DNA of 64,000 nucleotides from Adenanthera pavonina (GCA_026686845.1 JAIVEN010000002.1:40069001-40133000), one strand, 5' to 3'; counted from the stretch's first letter, positions 1-12,420 are shown. The notes: generated by a model not told the origin, from the letters alone. Numbers and translations: made by a program.

Positions 1-540
1 TATTGATCCAAATAGGCTCAAGATACTATGATCATTGACTCTCCAAAAACTCTATAACTTTCGACATTTTGTTCATGAATGCCATTATTGTTTTGGTCCT
101 TCTGAATAGGCTCCATATTCATTGGAATACTTGCACACAATCCTAAATGTAATATGCTCAACATCTGCGATCCCATCATAGCTAATGTTATCAGCATCCA
201 TCAAAAAACCTGCTTCACAGTCCACATCCATAATTACTTCAACCCTTCTTTCCTACAAAGGTGCCTTTAAAGGTAGAATAGCCTGAATCGGTACTGCGGA
301 AACTCTTGTACAAGTTAAAAAGGTCTCGCTTGAAATTGTGGATCTCTTAGACTATCTACGATCATCTGGTTAGAGCCCATGTTTTCTATCCTATTGAGTC
401 CCTTTCGTACCACATCAGGCTCATAATAGTCCCAAACTAAGCTATTATTAGATGAAGACATTTTACTTGTCCTAAAATCATTATAACAACTAGTTAGTAG
501 ACTACTCTAAAGGAATGCTAACAAATAGCATATTAGTTAT
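1..540. other. Unclassified AT-rich sequence at window edge
   Basis: No supported gene. On the minus strand an ATG at 461 opens about 42 codons before a stop, too short and unfamiliar to call. It may be the start of the LTR-like sequence that follows, because family-C LTRs run about 2.5-2.9 kb and the left end would then lie before position 1. Confidence 0.3.
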
Positions 541-2221
541 TTGGAATAACGAGATTTAAAAAATCCTAGTAGCAACACCAATTATGCATGCATGTTATCA
601 TATAGGTCACATAATCTAGAGAACATGTTAGAACATAATGTGCTAGATTAAGTCATAAAAAATTTTGGCAAAATTTCCCCTTAGAAAATGAACATCCCAT
701 GGTTAAAACCCTTACATATTCTCAACCAAAACAGTCACAAAACATCAAAATAGCAATATGGCATTACATAAATTACCAAGAGACATTATAAGACAACATA
801 GTGCTATAAAAGGAAAATTGCTACATTTATGATCCCTCTTGCTTTTCTGCTTGGGTTCACTTCCTTCTAGTACTTCCACAAGCTTTCTTGAACCTAAATA
901 CATCACTAAATTTACACTTAGGCCACTGGTTCAAGGGTTTCCTTCATAAAGTATTTGTGGAACCCTAAAATCCTATCAAATTTATCTTAAGCTTTATCAT
1001 GAAACTAATATTTCTTCTTAAGGTTTTTTGCCATGGGGAATCATTTTTGGCATCAAAATCATAAAATTTCCACACTAACTCACTCCCATGCTCTGGCCAA
1101 AATTAACAATAAAGGAGGAAAGAATGATTTTTTTATGCAACTTGCTCCGATCTCTTGGAAACCATACTTTCTTAACTAGTTCAATTTTTTTATCCAGTTT
1201 CTTGCATGAAAACCCAATTCTTTTCACACTCCTAGCCTAGGCCAAAACTGAAATTGAGAGGGAGAAAAGAACTTCATGGAACCATGTTAAACTACTTGAA
1301 ACACTAGCTTAAGGTGGTAGAACATCTTACCTTGCACCTAGTCTCCAACTTTCGAGCTTTGCTCTTCTCTTTTTCCTCTCCTTCCTGGGTGCCAAGTTTG
1401 CTTCTTTCCTCTGAAATTTTGAGCTCTCAACTCACTTATGCAGTGCAAAAATTACCCAAGAGGAATGAGATCTAATAGAGGTAATTAATCATGGTTATTT
1501 GCTTAACTTTGGTTAAGTTAGTCAAAACCTTCTCCATTAAGTTTCCTAAATAATAATTAAATAACCAATTCCCCATGTGCTGTTGAAGATAGTCACACCA
1601 TTTAGGGGAAAAGTGCTCTAAACACTGCATATTTTTCTTAATCTAAATATGTCCAATATTAGTTTACTTTTACCCGGACTGTTAAAGTTATTTTTACAAT
1701 ATTTGTTATTTTATGGATATAAGATTAAACTATGTTTGAATCTATGTTTACTTTATTATCTTGTCCCCAAAATGTATCAGTGTGGGCTCCACATACTTCT
1801 CTTTCTTCTTTTTCAACTTTTGTTGGTCCCATAGTCTTTTTTTTTTGTCTTTTATGCATAATTGTACTATTCTGTTAGTAATTTCTTACCAAATTGATTT
1901 TGTTAAGCCCAATACACCATTGCATTGGGTTTATTATGTAATAAGCTTCAGTCTGACATAAATTTTCAATATTTATGAAATTACCCTAGGCTGAGGCAAA
2001 AATATGAATATATATTCTTTCAGGTTCTTTTTTATAATTTTCCCAGGGATCGGACTGCAATTAATTTTTCTTGTAGGGACTAAATTGAAAATTCATTTTT
2101 GATCATTCCCTGGACTGTGAAATTGCCATTTTACTTCTTTTTCCATCTTTTTTTACATTCATACTATATTTTTATATCTCTATACATATAGTGTCATTTT
2201 TTAGAATTACCGGATGTTACA
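541..2221 (-). mobile_element. Degenerate family-C LTR, minus orientation
   Basis: The stretch reads like the copy at 35024-37535. Both share the phrase around CAGTAGCAACCACC (here about 571-585), then a 'taccttg...cttctcttcc' block (here about 1331-1375), then a run of 'agggactaaattg'-type sequence. It ends with CCGGATGTTACA at 2221, matching the GGGATATTACA-type end expected for this family on this strand. No TSD can be tested because the left end is outside or eroded. It has no coding capacity of its own. Homology was judged by eye. Confidence 0.45.
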
Positions 2222-3939
2222 TATGAGATGCAGTAGATGTAATTAACCTATTGTGAACTTGGTGAATTACGGAAGGGCTTGTAGTAAAAATGGGTAGTAT
2301 GGTGCCAAAGAGGAATGGCATTATGGAGGTCATGTGGTGATGCTGTGAGTCTTTCAAGCGGTAATCTTAGTAGTGAAGGGAACGGTGGTAGGAAATTAGA
2401 TCAATTAATTTGTCAATCAAAGTGATCATTGATTGGAAGATTTTAGCATCAATAGTATGGAAAGAGGAAAGAGTCAACTGAAGAGGAACACATGAATGGG
2501 GCAATGAAGAGATTTGATAGGTAATGACTATTGAGGGTGGATCAATGCTTGAGGGGTCATATTTAGAACGAGAGCATGGATAAATATGTAGTATGGCAAG
2601 AAAGCTATAAAAGGTGAAGTTCCCATCCTAACATGAGTCATCAGGAGCAATTTGATGTTAAATTTTACATATTGTGGAGTAATCAAGATGAGTTGTGGGA
2701 ACCAATCAATGCTTAATGGATAGAGTCTTATCAGTGAAAATATGGTGGTTTGTTCCATCTAATATGTAAAAGAAATAGTTAAGAGCGACTAGCCTTTTGA
2801 TTAGACAAAGTGATCATTGGATAAGTAGGGGAGAAAGTTGAAGGTTGAGGAAAAGGATCACATGCCCTCGAAGTTTGTCCCAAACATTTGTGTTGAAAGT
2901 TTGTTTTCGAGTAGACCTTAATCATGCTTATTCAGGTTCACATGCATAAAAATAAAAAAGAAAATACTAAATAAATAATAAAAATAATATCATAATCCTA
3001 ATACTATTAAATATTCCTTAAAAATAAGATTTATCCAACAAAATTTAAATTAAACTAATCTAATTTAAATCAAATCAAATTAAATTAAAACAACTTGAAA
3101 CAAAAGATAATTCTAAATTAATCTAGGTGAGACTTGTGATTTGGGCTTCTCTCTCCATTTGGGTTTCAAAAATGCTATTCTCACCCTTAGGGTTGTTGAG
3201 GACATCACTTTATTTGCATAACCCAATTTAGGATAAACTTAAACCCAAATAAGCATGATTAAGGCCGCATTGGGCTCCTCGGTGGATGTACTAGTGTATT
3301 TGGCCTTTAATGAGATAAAATAAACTCCAAAAAATACTTTTAATCTCGAAAATGATCCTATTAATAATGAGATTCCCAAAGCAAAGTCTATCACTTGCAT
3401 TGGATTATGCAATGTTTTAATTGAATCCTCCAGGTTCACATGAAAAAGACAAAAAGAAAAATTAAAAAAAGATGATGATGATGATGAGAAAATGAAGGGA
3501 AGGAGAAAGGAAAAAAACATAGGGTATTAGATTGTATTGGAGGATTTGTAAATATGTGAAAAGATGTGAAAAAATAGGGAAGTTTGAAATTTTAAATCTA
3601 AAATGGATGAGGGAAATTTGAAATTTGAAATTCAAATAGAAAGAGGACAAATAGTGTAAAAGGAAAAATATAATAGGAAAATATGAGATATAGGATCCAA
3701 TGAAATCTCATATAGATAAACAAAAAGTGGTAAAAAGAGAAGAAGAAAAAACTGACGCATGAAAAAATGAAGAGATAAAGTGTCCGCCCAACATATCTAT
3801 TTAGAAGAAAAAAAAGAAGTAGCAAAATAAAAGATATTGATATTAATTAAATATATTAAATCACAAAAAATAAAAAACTGAAAAATAACTGATATTAAAT
3901 TAAAGTTATTAAAGTTAAACTCATATAAACTGATATCAA
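2222..3939. other. Gene-free AT-rich sequence
   Basis: I see no gene. It contains a short GAT trinucleotide run near 3471-3486, purine-rich stretches, and a perfect 17-bp inverted repeat (2916-2932 against 3247-3263). Open frames here run through low-complexity sequence and lack family motifs. Confidence 0.5.
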
Positions 3940-4957
3940 TTGATATTTGATGTTCAGAAACTCTCCATAATTTGAATTTTAAATTTCAATTTTGCAAGGA
4001 ATTTTCTAAATAGCCAAACAACATAGCTCAACCAATTTTAATTAATAAAAAAATTTAATGATAATAGAAAAATATAACGGAGATAAAAATAAATTACTAT
4101 CAATATCAATGAATAAATATAATGGATCTAAAGAAATTGAATTAGTTTGATAGGTTCCTAAAGTATTATTTACAGAGGCAATATCAATAAATTCGAAATT
4201 AAAGTTTGGAGGCAAAATGGCAATGTGGATGGAGATAATAAATTAATAATTTAATAATTTCAAATTTTTAATGATCAAATAATTTTATAAAAGAGCCTAC
4301 ACAAAAACATAATGTTCGTTAATTAATGGTGGGTCAAACAGCTTGTATTACTGGAAAAATTGGTATTTAATTAGTTAATACAAAATAAAAAAATTATCCA
4401 AAAATTTAATGAAAATAAGTGAGAAAATGAGAACAGAATTGATGGGTTTAAAAAACAGATGGTATTTGTTGGGAAAAAATATGGGTATTTCATTAATAAT
4501 AAATTATTATAATAATTAATAAATTAATAAATAATTAGTAGAAAATGGTGAGCCAAAGAGCCTGTATTAATGAAAAGATTGGTATTTAATTTAATTAATA
4601 AAAAAAGTGAAATTTAATAAAAATAAATAAATTGTGTATGAGTAAGAGAGAGAGAGATACAGAGTAGAGACAAAATTGATGGATCCCAACAAGGAAAAAA
4701 GAAGATAGAGAGAGTGAGCGAGCAACAACAGGGGAAGATTGGTCCCAACACAAAAAAATGAATTGGGTAAAAATGGGTCCAACATAAGGATCAAATGCAT
4801 GTTGGAAAAAAAGGAAGATACACGTGGCAGAAATCAGGGCCGGAGAGAAGATAAGTGGCAACATCATGATGTATTTGCACATAGTCCAAGTAGAGGAGTT
4901 GGTACTCTGTATTAACCTATAGTGCAGCTTAATCCTCATTTTTTATGATATATATGA
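3940..4957 (-). mobile_element. Helitron 5'-end remnant, minus orientation
   Basis: Read on the minus strand, the sequence starting at 4957 begins TCATATATATCAT, then AAAAAATGAGGATTAAGC. This parallels the 5' end of the Helitron at 49948 (TCAAATATATAATAT, then AAAAGGAGGATGAAGC). It lies directly before a T at 4958, as expected for Helitron insertion between A and T. Further in, both share 'aatggatctaaagaaattgaa'-type and 'gatgggtcc'-type segments. No CTAG end with hairpin was found to the left, so the element is truncated or its 3' end is too decayed to see. It also contains a near-direct repeat (about 4328-4378 and 4549-4600). Confidence 0.45.
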
Positions 4958-5516
4958 TTGGATAAGATTGCAATTCATAACAATGCTGCTTTAAGGGGCA
5001 TTGAAAATATATATAAAATGAACCTTATTTAATTATTGCCTCGTGGGTTTTTCTTCAAATTTGTTTTTTCTTCTCTATCTTCTGTATCTTCTTCTTGTGT
5101 CCTTTTTTTAGCAGACCTTTCTATTTTTAATAATTTTATTTTTAAATCTATTGAGTGGACGTAGTGGATTCAACTTGCCATCAGAGTGGGTTCAATTTAA
5201 TAATATTATTTCTTCTTTTTTCTTGGTATTCCCACCACCGTCACTTGTTTCCTTATCAATGATTAAAAGATACTCTTAGGGCCTCTTTGGTACATTGGAA
5301 TAGTTTTTCATGGAATGGGAATAGGAAAGGGAATGAGAATGGAAACAAGAAAATGGGTTTAAAAGTACATTTGGTTTGTTACAAACAAATCAATAAAATT
5401 GTGATATAAAATTTGTTTGGTATATATATATTTTAATGATGACATGTAACATTTAAAATATCAAATGACTAAAATAGCCTTTTTAAAAAAAATTAATAAC
5501 AAGACTGATGAAAGAC
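4958..5516. other. Intergenic sequence with a MITE-like end
   Basis: No gene. At 5280-5300 the text 'gggcctctttggtacattgg' has the look of a hAT-type MITE terminal sequence, followed by AT-rich body. A related sequence in the opposite orientation lies at about 19055-19255, ending near 'aaatgaaccaaacgag'. No paired terminal repeat or TSD was found at either place, so this is only a suggestion. Confidence 0.25.
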
Positions 5517-6570
5517 CCAAGCAAACTTATCCAATTGAACCTTCAATGACTCGGAATAAACCACGGATCATGCTAGAATCAAATAGGACACACAAAATAG
5601 CAACAAAACACAAGATAGATGAACATGTTAAACTAGAAAAATAGGATAATAAATGTAAATGAAAATAACAAGAAAATAAGAAAAAATATTGGTCAATGAG
5701 ATAAGACCCTAAGAGAACTTATCTCTCAGAACCCTAGCCTTGTAATACCACAAAGGAAAACCACTCCTTTGATAAGTCTAAAAATCTTCTTAAGAACACA
5801 AATGATACAAGAGAAAGCTCACAACAAAAGAACAAAAGTTCTGAAAATTCATTCTTATTAATCTCTCTATAGCAAAAGCATATAGGTGACTCCTTATATA
5901 AAGGAATAAAGCAACCAAAAACCTATGCTTGAATAAAAATGAAAATTACAATGAAAATAAAGAAAATAATCAGATCTAATCCTGAAGAAGGCACCACAAT
6001 CTAAATAAAAAAAGAAAAATATTCTTGTAAATCACTCCTAAAGGTGGCACCTTTTTGATAAAAAGAAAAGAAAATTTTAGAACATAATCTTTAAAAATTA
6101 GGAAACATTTAAAACTTAATATCCAAGACACAATCTTTGACCATATGCCTTATTTCTGAAAATTTAATAGTAAAAAATGAAAATTCTAAATAAAATAGAA
6201 TAAAGAAGACTCCTTTTTAGTTAATCATATGAGTGGCACATGATCATTTAAGTAATCTCCTCCGATTGGGTTTCTCTTCAACTTGGATCTGAAACTTTTA
6301 TTTTGGAGTTGATGATCACACCTATAAGCTCCTTTTGGGCTGCAACTTTAATCAAGTGAATGGGCTCTAATCCATAGAGCTCTTGGATCACTTCAATGCT
6401 TTGGTTCCTTGCTCTTGACTTTGGCCCACCTAAGCCTTGCAATGGATCTTTATATCTCCAAGCTTAGGCTTTTGGGCTGCAACTTTGATCAAATTTTTCA
6501 AGCTCTCCATGCACATCTCCAAACTCTTGTAAGTCACACCTAGCCCTTTTTTAAAAAAAAAGTTACAGCA
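5517..6570 (-). mobile_element. Possible LTR, minus orientation, unclassified
   Basis: Read on the minus strand, the region has a TATA-like CCTTTATATAAGG (5892-5904), followed by a leader-like stretch, and it ends near TTTCATCA at 5517, so TG...CA ends are possible. A 23-base phrase beginning 'ttttgggctgcaa' is repeated with one change at about 6331 and 6470. Candidate flanks share only a shifted 'caag', so no TSD is claimed. No coding sequence is visible. Confidence 0.3.
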
Positions 6571-6599
6571 AGACCCTTTGTCACCTTCAAACTATAAAA

Positions 6600-6749
6600 G
6601 GACATTTCCAAAGCCACTTTTAGGTGCCTTTTGGTTTTTTTCAGCTACTCTGATGTGTAGGGAGTTAAAGTTGGGTTGTTTCGGTCTAATTTAGTTAGTT
6701 TTTGAAGTAATTGGTCATGTTTGGAGATGTGTTGGAGTAGGGTGTTACA
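6600..6749 (+). repeat. Remnant of the 5' LTR of element 1
   Basis: Positions from about 6625 to 6749 match the end of the 3' LTR (18345-18475): the same 'ggagttaaagttg', 'tttggttagtttttgaag'-like and 'ggtgtgttg' phrases, ending TGTTACA. Upstream of about 6600 the match is lost, so the 5' LTR is truncated. Confidence 0.65.
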
Positions 6750-6752
6750 TTT

Positions 6753-6764
6753 TGGTATCAAAGC
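6753..6764 (+). other. Primer-binding site, initiator tRNA-Met
   Basis: TGGTATCAAAGC lies four bases after the LTR end. It differs at one base from TGGTATCAGAGC, the usual plant retrotransposon complement of the tRNA-iMet 3' end. Confidence 0.8.
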
Positions 6765-6897
6765 AATGGTTCTGGCCATTCTTTCTATTTGTGATAATAC
6801 TTGGCACAACTTCAATTACATAGACTTCTATATTCCCATTGCAATACTAGTCTAGAGCCATATAACTGAATATGTTGTTGTTTGTGTGTAAGAGAAA

Positions 6898-8150
6898 ATG
6901 TCTTGTAGAGGAAGATCGAGTAACAGTGATTTGATGAGGTAGATGCATGAGATGTTGGTAGGCCTCAGTGATTACATGAATGCTTAAGGGAAAACATTAA
7001 ATAGAATGTAGGAGAAATTGAATCGATAGGAGTATGGTGATGGGAATGAAGAGGCCAACATGTATGTTAATTTGAATGCAAAAGAAGGTAATAATGATGA
7101 GAATGAGAATGATGTGGAACCTGAGAGCGCCCCAAGGATTGGAAGGAGGGGTATCTTTTCCTAGCTGAAAGACATTTAGAAGTTCAGTCTCTTGACTTCC
7201 GAAGGTAAAATGAACTCTGCATCGACTGAGGAATGGATAGATCAACTGGAGACCATATTTGGTGTCATGGATTGCACCTCTGAACAAAAGGTACAACTAG
7301 AGGTGTTTAAACTTGAAAAGAAGGCTAAGCGTTGGTGGAGGAGTATTATGCCAAGTGTTGAATCTATGAATGCTCTGATGAATTAGGAACAATTTAAAGA
7401 AAGGTTCTTTGCATACTACGTCCCTCCAGCCCTAATAATGCAAAAGAAGGCCGAGTTTCTAGCTTTTCAATAGGGGAATTTGTCGGCAGATAATTATATT
7501 GATCAATTCCCAGATTTGGAAAAGTACTCAACCTTCTTGAACAATTGCCCCGGTGACAAGTGGAAGGCTTAACGCTTGTTTGAGGAAGCCTATCCAGAAA
7601 TTAAGGAGCAGTTATTGGTGGTTGAATTTGTATCATTTGAGGACTTATGTGTAAAGATGTCTGTTCTCTCTAGGTGAATGTGAGAGACCGAGGATGATAA
7701 GAGGAATTTAATGATCTGAGTCTTTTCTCATCTAGGACCTATCGGAGGTGTCAGTAAAGGAAATGGATCTACTAGTAGTAGTGGCAATGGTGGTTCTAGT
7801 AGAGGAAGAGGCTATCATAATAGAGGTTGTTTCGGTAGAGGAAGAGGCAAGTATGGCAAAGATCAGTCCAATAGAGGCCGGTTTGGTAGAGGACAATTCT
7901 ATAAAGGAGGCTTTGACCAAGGGAGCTCTAGTCAGATTGAATTTGCAGGAAGGGACTCAACCCCATCTCAATACAGTTTAGGTAGCGCCTCAAATTCGTG
8001 CACAAATTGTGGAATGAACTGTAGCGACCGTCCATGCTTGATTTGCCATAACTGTGGGAAGTCGGGACACATGTCATGGAATTGTTGTGAGTCAAGGCGT
8101 GATGATGCAATGAGAAGGCCTATGATGCTTAGACGAGTCTTCACAATTAC
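6898..8150 (+). pseudogene. gag of element 1 (broken)
   Basis: The ATG at 6898 begins MSCRGRSSNSDLM, and element 2 starts the same way (MSHRGRQSNSEL at 43677). The capsid-like core (about 7192-7690) includes the gypsy gag signature 'FKLEKKAKRWWRS', and a G/R-rich linker leads to a zinc knuckle CHNCGKSGHMSWNC (about 8045-8090; Cys-x2-Cys-x4-His-x4-Cys). In-frame stops occur near 6940, 7384, 7471, 7570 and 7675, so no full-length capsid protein can be made. It would normally package the element RNA in cytoplasmic particles. Confidence 0.8.
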
Positions 8151-8154
8151 CTGA

Positions 8155-8583
8155 CAAGAAGCAGATGCAGTACCCAACTTGATTAGAGGTAAACTTAAAC
8201 TCAATGGCTTTTCTATTCATGCATTGTTTGATTTTGGTGCATTGCATTCCTTTGTATCTTTTGATTGTGCTCAAAGATTAGGTATTGTGACAATGGGGTT
8301 ACCTTTTGAATTGTCAGTTTCCATACCCATGGGATTTTCATTAAAAACTGCTCAATCTTGTTTGAATTATGTGGTTCATTTTAAATACCGAAGTACTATA
8401 TTAGATCTAATTTGTCTACCATTGCAAGAGATTGATGTTATCATTAGGATGGATTGGATAGAGACAAATAATGCTATTCTTGACTGTGCTCGAAAGATTA
8501 TGTCATTGCCCATGAATATCCCTAGTGTTGAAAGGGATGACAATATTTGTTCATCCTTTGCCAAAGCCAACAGGTATTTGTGA
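8155..8583 (+). pseudogene. Aspartic protease domain of element 1
   Basis: The frame reads GKLKLNGFSIHALFDFGALH, then SFVSFDCAQRLGI. This is the retropepsin fold, but the catalytic Asp-Thr/Ser-Gly is replaced by Asp-Phe-Gly. A later 'IDVIIRMDWI' segment corresponds to the usual 'DVILGMDWL'. A stop at 8581 separates it from the polymerase. With the active-site triad altered it should be inactive. Its sister in element 2 lies at 41992-42465. Confidence 0.8.
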
Positions 8584-8639
8584 AAAGGATGTTAAGGGTT
8601 TCTAGTTTTATTTTCTATTAATGTGAAAGAGGAAGGAGG

Positions 8640-9109
8640 AATCGAAAAATATTCAGTTGTATATGAATATCTTGATGTGTTTCTATAGGAGATTACTGGC
8701 TTGCCACCACCACGAGAGCTGGAGTTTCCCATCAATTTGGTGCCTAGAACAAGTCCAATTTCTAAGGCTCCATATCAGATGGCACCCTCTGAATTAAAAG
8801 AACTCAAAAAGCAGATTGAATATCTGTTAAAAAGGGCTTTCATCAGATCAAGTGTCTCACCTTGGGGAGCTCCAGTATTGTTAGTTAAGAAGAAAGATGG
8901 TAGCCTCAAATTGTGTATTGATTACAAGCAGCCGAACCAAGTGACAATTAAGAATAAATATCCTTTGTCATGGATTGAAGACTTGATTGATCAGTTGGTA
9001 GATGCCTCAATTTTCTCTAAAATCGATTTGAGGTTGGGATACAATCAACTTTAGGTGCGTGCTGAAGACGTGTCTAAAATGGCTTTTTGAACTCCATATT
9101 AGCATTGTG
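8640..9109 (+). pseudogene. Reverse transcriptase of element 1, 5' half
   Basis: From 8701 the frame shows the gypsy polymerase start: 'SPISKAPYQMAPSELKELKK', then 'VSPWGAPVLLVKKKDGSLK', then 'IDYKQPNQVTIKNKYPL' and 'SKIDLRLGYNQL'. A stop at 9052, another at 9088 and a third at about 9100 follow. The text then breaks at 9109, where a solo LTR has inserted. The other half resumes at 12016, and the two halves overlap by the duplicated TTGTG. Confidence 0.88.
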
Positions 9110-12015
9110 TGTAATATCCCTAAGAAGTTCGATAACTAAAAATGTATAAGGAATTTGCAAAAATGGATATACAACATTTTGCTTGAAATAAGACAAAGAG
9201 ATCATTTTTCCCAGTCAGACAGAAAAATGAGAAATTACATCTTTGCCCCTAAGAATTATGAAAATTATGTTTATGTCCCTAAGCATAACAAATCACTTGA
9301 AGGTGGCATGAAATCAAATATTTTGGGGAAATTACAGTTAAGACCCGAAAGAAATAAAAATTATAATTTTGTCCCAAGTCAGGGGTAATTTTGTAAATAT
9401 AAAAAATTACTGTCAAAACAAAGCTCTCAATGAGACAAGTCCAATGGTATATATCACTGAGGATTAATATTCAATGATAAAGAAAAATTAAGTGCCCAGT
9501 GACAAAAAGTGCACAGTGCACGAGAAAAGGCATTGTGGGCCTCACAAAAGGGCAAATAAAGTAAAATAAAAGTATATGGGCCCCACATTTAGACTATTTG
9601 GGACATGATACTAAAATAAATACAGATCCTAATGTAGTTATATCTTGTATCCCTAAAGTGATTAAATACTGCAAAAAGTAACTTTACCAATTCAGGTATA
9701 AAGTAACCAATATAGGATATTAATGTACTAGAAAATTATGCAATATTTTGGAGCTAAGACCCTCTCATGTGGCACCACCTAAGCTGCAATGTGTGGCTAA
9801 AATGAAGTCTTGATGGCCAAGAAAAGGAGACATAATAATTAGGTTTTCTTAGTTAATTAAGATTAGCATAAAAAGTAACCAAACCAAGCACTAACCTTGG
9901 TTATGCTTCTTTAAATGCTCTCCTCTCTCTTGTACGCCACTTACACTCAAGAATGAAGGGGGATGAGCAGCAGGACACTGAAGAAAAAAGGGAGAGCACG
10001 AGAGGAAAGAAAGGAAAAAGGGAATAAGAAAAGTGAAGAAAACAAAGGTAAGGTAAGTCTTTTCTCAACCTTTAGTGATTTTCCTTCAAGTTCTAAGGGG
10101 TGTGGTCTAGTTTTCTTGAGTCTTCTCCTTCTCCACTTGCTGTTATTTTTGGCCAAAGCTTGTTCTAAGAGAAGGAAGGTGTGTTTGAATCATAAAATGA
10201 TGAGAAACCTTTAGTTTTTGCAAAGTAAAGCAAGATAAGGAAGTTTTAAAGTAAGTAGTTGGAAAATCCCTATTTGCCTAAGAGGACAGATTTTTGTGCA
10301 AATCATTTAAGTGGCTTAAGGTTGGAATTTCATTAATTTGATTGCAAAAATGAGTTCCCCATGATGAAAAATCTTAAAGACAAGCATTAGCTCAAATGTT
10401 AGGTTGAAGACAAAGAATTAAGTCTTTAGGGTTTTAAATGGAACTTTATGAAGTAGTTACTTGTTCTAGTTGATTGAGCAAGTGTTTAATGATGATTAGG
10501 AACTTAGGAAGCTTGAAAAAGCTAAAGGAACTATTAGTTTCAAGAGGAAATCCAAGTGGTACACCAAGAGGTAGCTAAGTTTATATATTCTTGCTTATGT
10601 TATTTTATTGTTTTGCTTTGATGCAAATTGGTTGCCATATTGTGCATTGTGTTTTCTTGATTGGTTTTGGCTACAATATGAGGAGTTTTATTCCCCAATA
10701 TGTCCATTTTCTAAGCCGTTATGCTATCAAAATTTTTATGACTTATATGGCAATTTATTGATTTATGTGAATTAATGTGATTTTAAGTGATCACTATATG
10801 GAATGAATAACATGATGCATGAATATAACTTGCTACTGAGGTTGCCCCCAATCTCACCCCCTCAAGTATCCCAAATGACTAGGCACAAGCTATGGCAAAT
10901 GAGTCCAAAAAGCTAAGAAGAATGAAGAAGAGAAAGATGCTTAACGATGTCTTCAAGTTATGATTGTATATTTTGAAATTATGTATAAAACCATATATAT
11001 GCTTTTAGATCTATGACATAGTACTATTATGTCCTTATAAGCATTATGAAATGTTTGGCATGGATTTGAAACATGGATTGATCATGTAAGCATGTTATAA
11101 AGCCTATTTTCCATGATTACTTTGAAAACAGTTTATTTTGTAGCAATGAAAGTAAAGTCAATACTGTTTGACCAAAATAGGGCAAGTAAGTTAAGTGTTA
11201 TATATGCTCTAAAATTAGAGAGAACATGATTTCCAATGAGTTAAAGAGAACTAAATTTGGATATATGTACGATTTATAGTGTAATTTTAAACTTGAGGGT
11301 TAAAACTGGACAGTGTTGAGAAAACTATGATTTTTACCATCTATACTATTTATTTTAAAAGGAAGTAGAAATTCGTATGAAACTCAAAAAAATTCAGTGT
11401 ATGCATGCATGAAAAGATCTATTTTTGAGTTTAATATGCCATTAGTTTGAATTCAATTAGAGCTATACAATAAGGGATATGCATGTTTTCCTAAAATTAT
11501 TCCAATAAGAGTGATGTTCTGACCCTTATTTCTTTGAATTGATGTTATGCCCTATATGTATGGAATAAATGTACAATAAAAATGTAGCTGTAAAGTAGAC
11601 ATGTAGAGCTTTCTAAGGGTGTATAGAAAGCATGAATTGGCTCAGGTTAGAATGAGAAATGAATTTTCAAACTTAAGCCAGAAAATCTAGAACTTAATAT
11701 TTTGTCCATTGAAATAGTGGAAGTTTTAGTATTAAACTGTATCAATTAATGCAGTCAAATACAAGTTTCATGTTTTTCTCTTGTATAGAATATTTCTAGC
11801 TTCATTTAGAGCTTGAATCACATTGATATCATTTTTTTGGAATTAGTTATGATATTTCAAAATTTAGACAAAAAAATGGACAATAAATGAATAGTAACCA
11901 CAAATTTTGGAAATTTTGATTTTTATTCTTAAGTGATTCAAGTTTGGGATCAAGTATAAATGGACTTAAATGGAGTCTAATGCATGGGAAATGAAACTAA
12001 AAGTAAGGCATTACA
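9110..12015 (+). mobile_element. Solo LTR, family C, in the RT of element 1
   Basis: The 2906-bp insertion starts TGTAATATCCC and ends GGCATTACA, with the 5-bp duplication TTGTG at 9105-9109 and 12016-12020. Removing it and one TTGTG rejoins the host frame across His-Cys-Glu-Phe-Leu of reverse transcriptase. No primer site, polypurine tract or polyprotein lies inside, so this is one LTR left after recombination between two. A diverged copy in the opposite orientation lies at 35024-37535. Short open frames inside (for example 9963-10214) are in low-complexity purine-rich sequence and are not called. Confidence 0.9.
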
Positions 12016-12420
12016 TTGTGAGTTCCTTATGATGCCATTCGGTTTGACCGACGCCCTAATAGCCTTCATGGATTATATGAATAGGGTCTTTCATCCGTAT
12101 CTAAACAAGTTTGAGGTGGTATTTATTGATGACATTCTGATATGCTTCAAGAGTAAGGAAGAACATGCACTTCATCTTCAGATTGTGTTGTAAGTGTTGC
12201 GCGATCACCAACTATATACCAAGCTAAGTAAATGTGAGTTTCGGCTACGAGAGGTGAAATTCTTAAGCCATGTGATTTCTGAGGAAGGTGTAGTGGTGGT
12301 TCCCAGTAAAATAGAAGCAATATTGAATTGGGAGAGACCGTAATCAGTGACTGAAATTTGTAGCTTTCTGGGATTGGTTGGTTACTACTGAAGGTTCATT
12401 AAGGGATTCTCTTAGCTTGT
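12016..12420 (+). pseudogene. Reverse transcriptase of element 1, 3' half
   Basis: Resumes with 'CEFLMMPFGLTDALIAFMDY' and the catalytic box 'VVFIDDILICFKSKEEH' (about 12116-12162), where FIDD corresponds to the usual YVDD/FIDD. After a stop at 12191 it reads on through 'QLYTKLSKCEF' and 'REVKFLSHVIS', then 'SFLGLVGYY', the thumb and connection region. Premature stops make it non-functional. Confidence 0.88.

Noticed and set aside
1..465. Minus-strand frame starting MSSSNNSLVWDYYEP, considered as a BED/hAT transposase start
   Set aside because: Only about 42 codons before a stop, no zinc-finger Cys/His set, and no further transposase motif.
3239..3825. Overlapping Phe/Ser-rich minus-strand frames (93, 62 and 75 codons)
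   Set aside because: Translation of GA-rich repeats; hydrophobic low-complexity composition and no start context or homology cue.
4595..4939. 114-codon minus-strand frame near the Helitron remnant
   Set aside because: It runs through AG-rich low-complexity text at the Helitron end with no recognisable motif.
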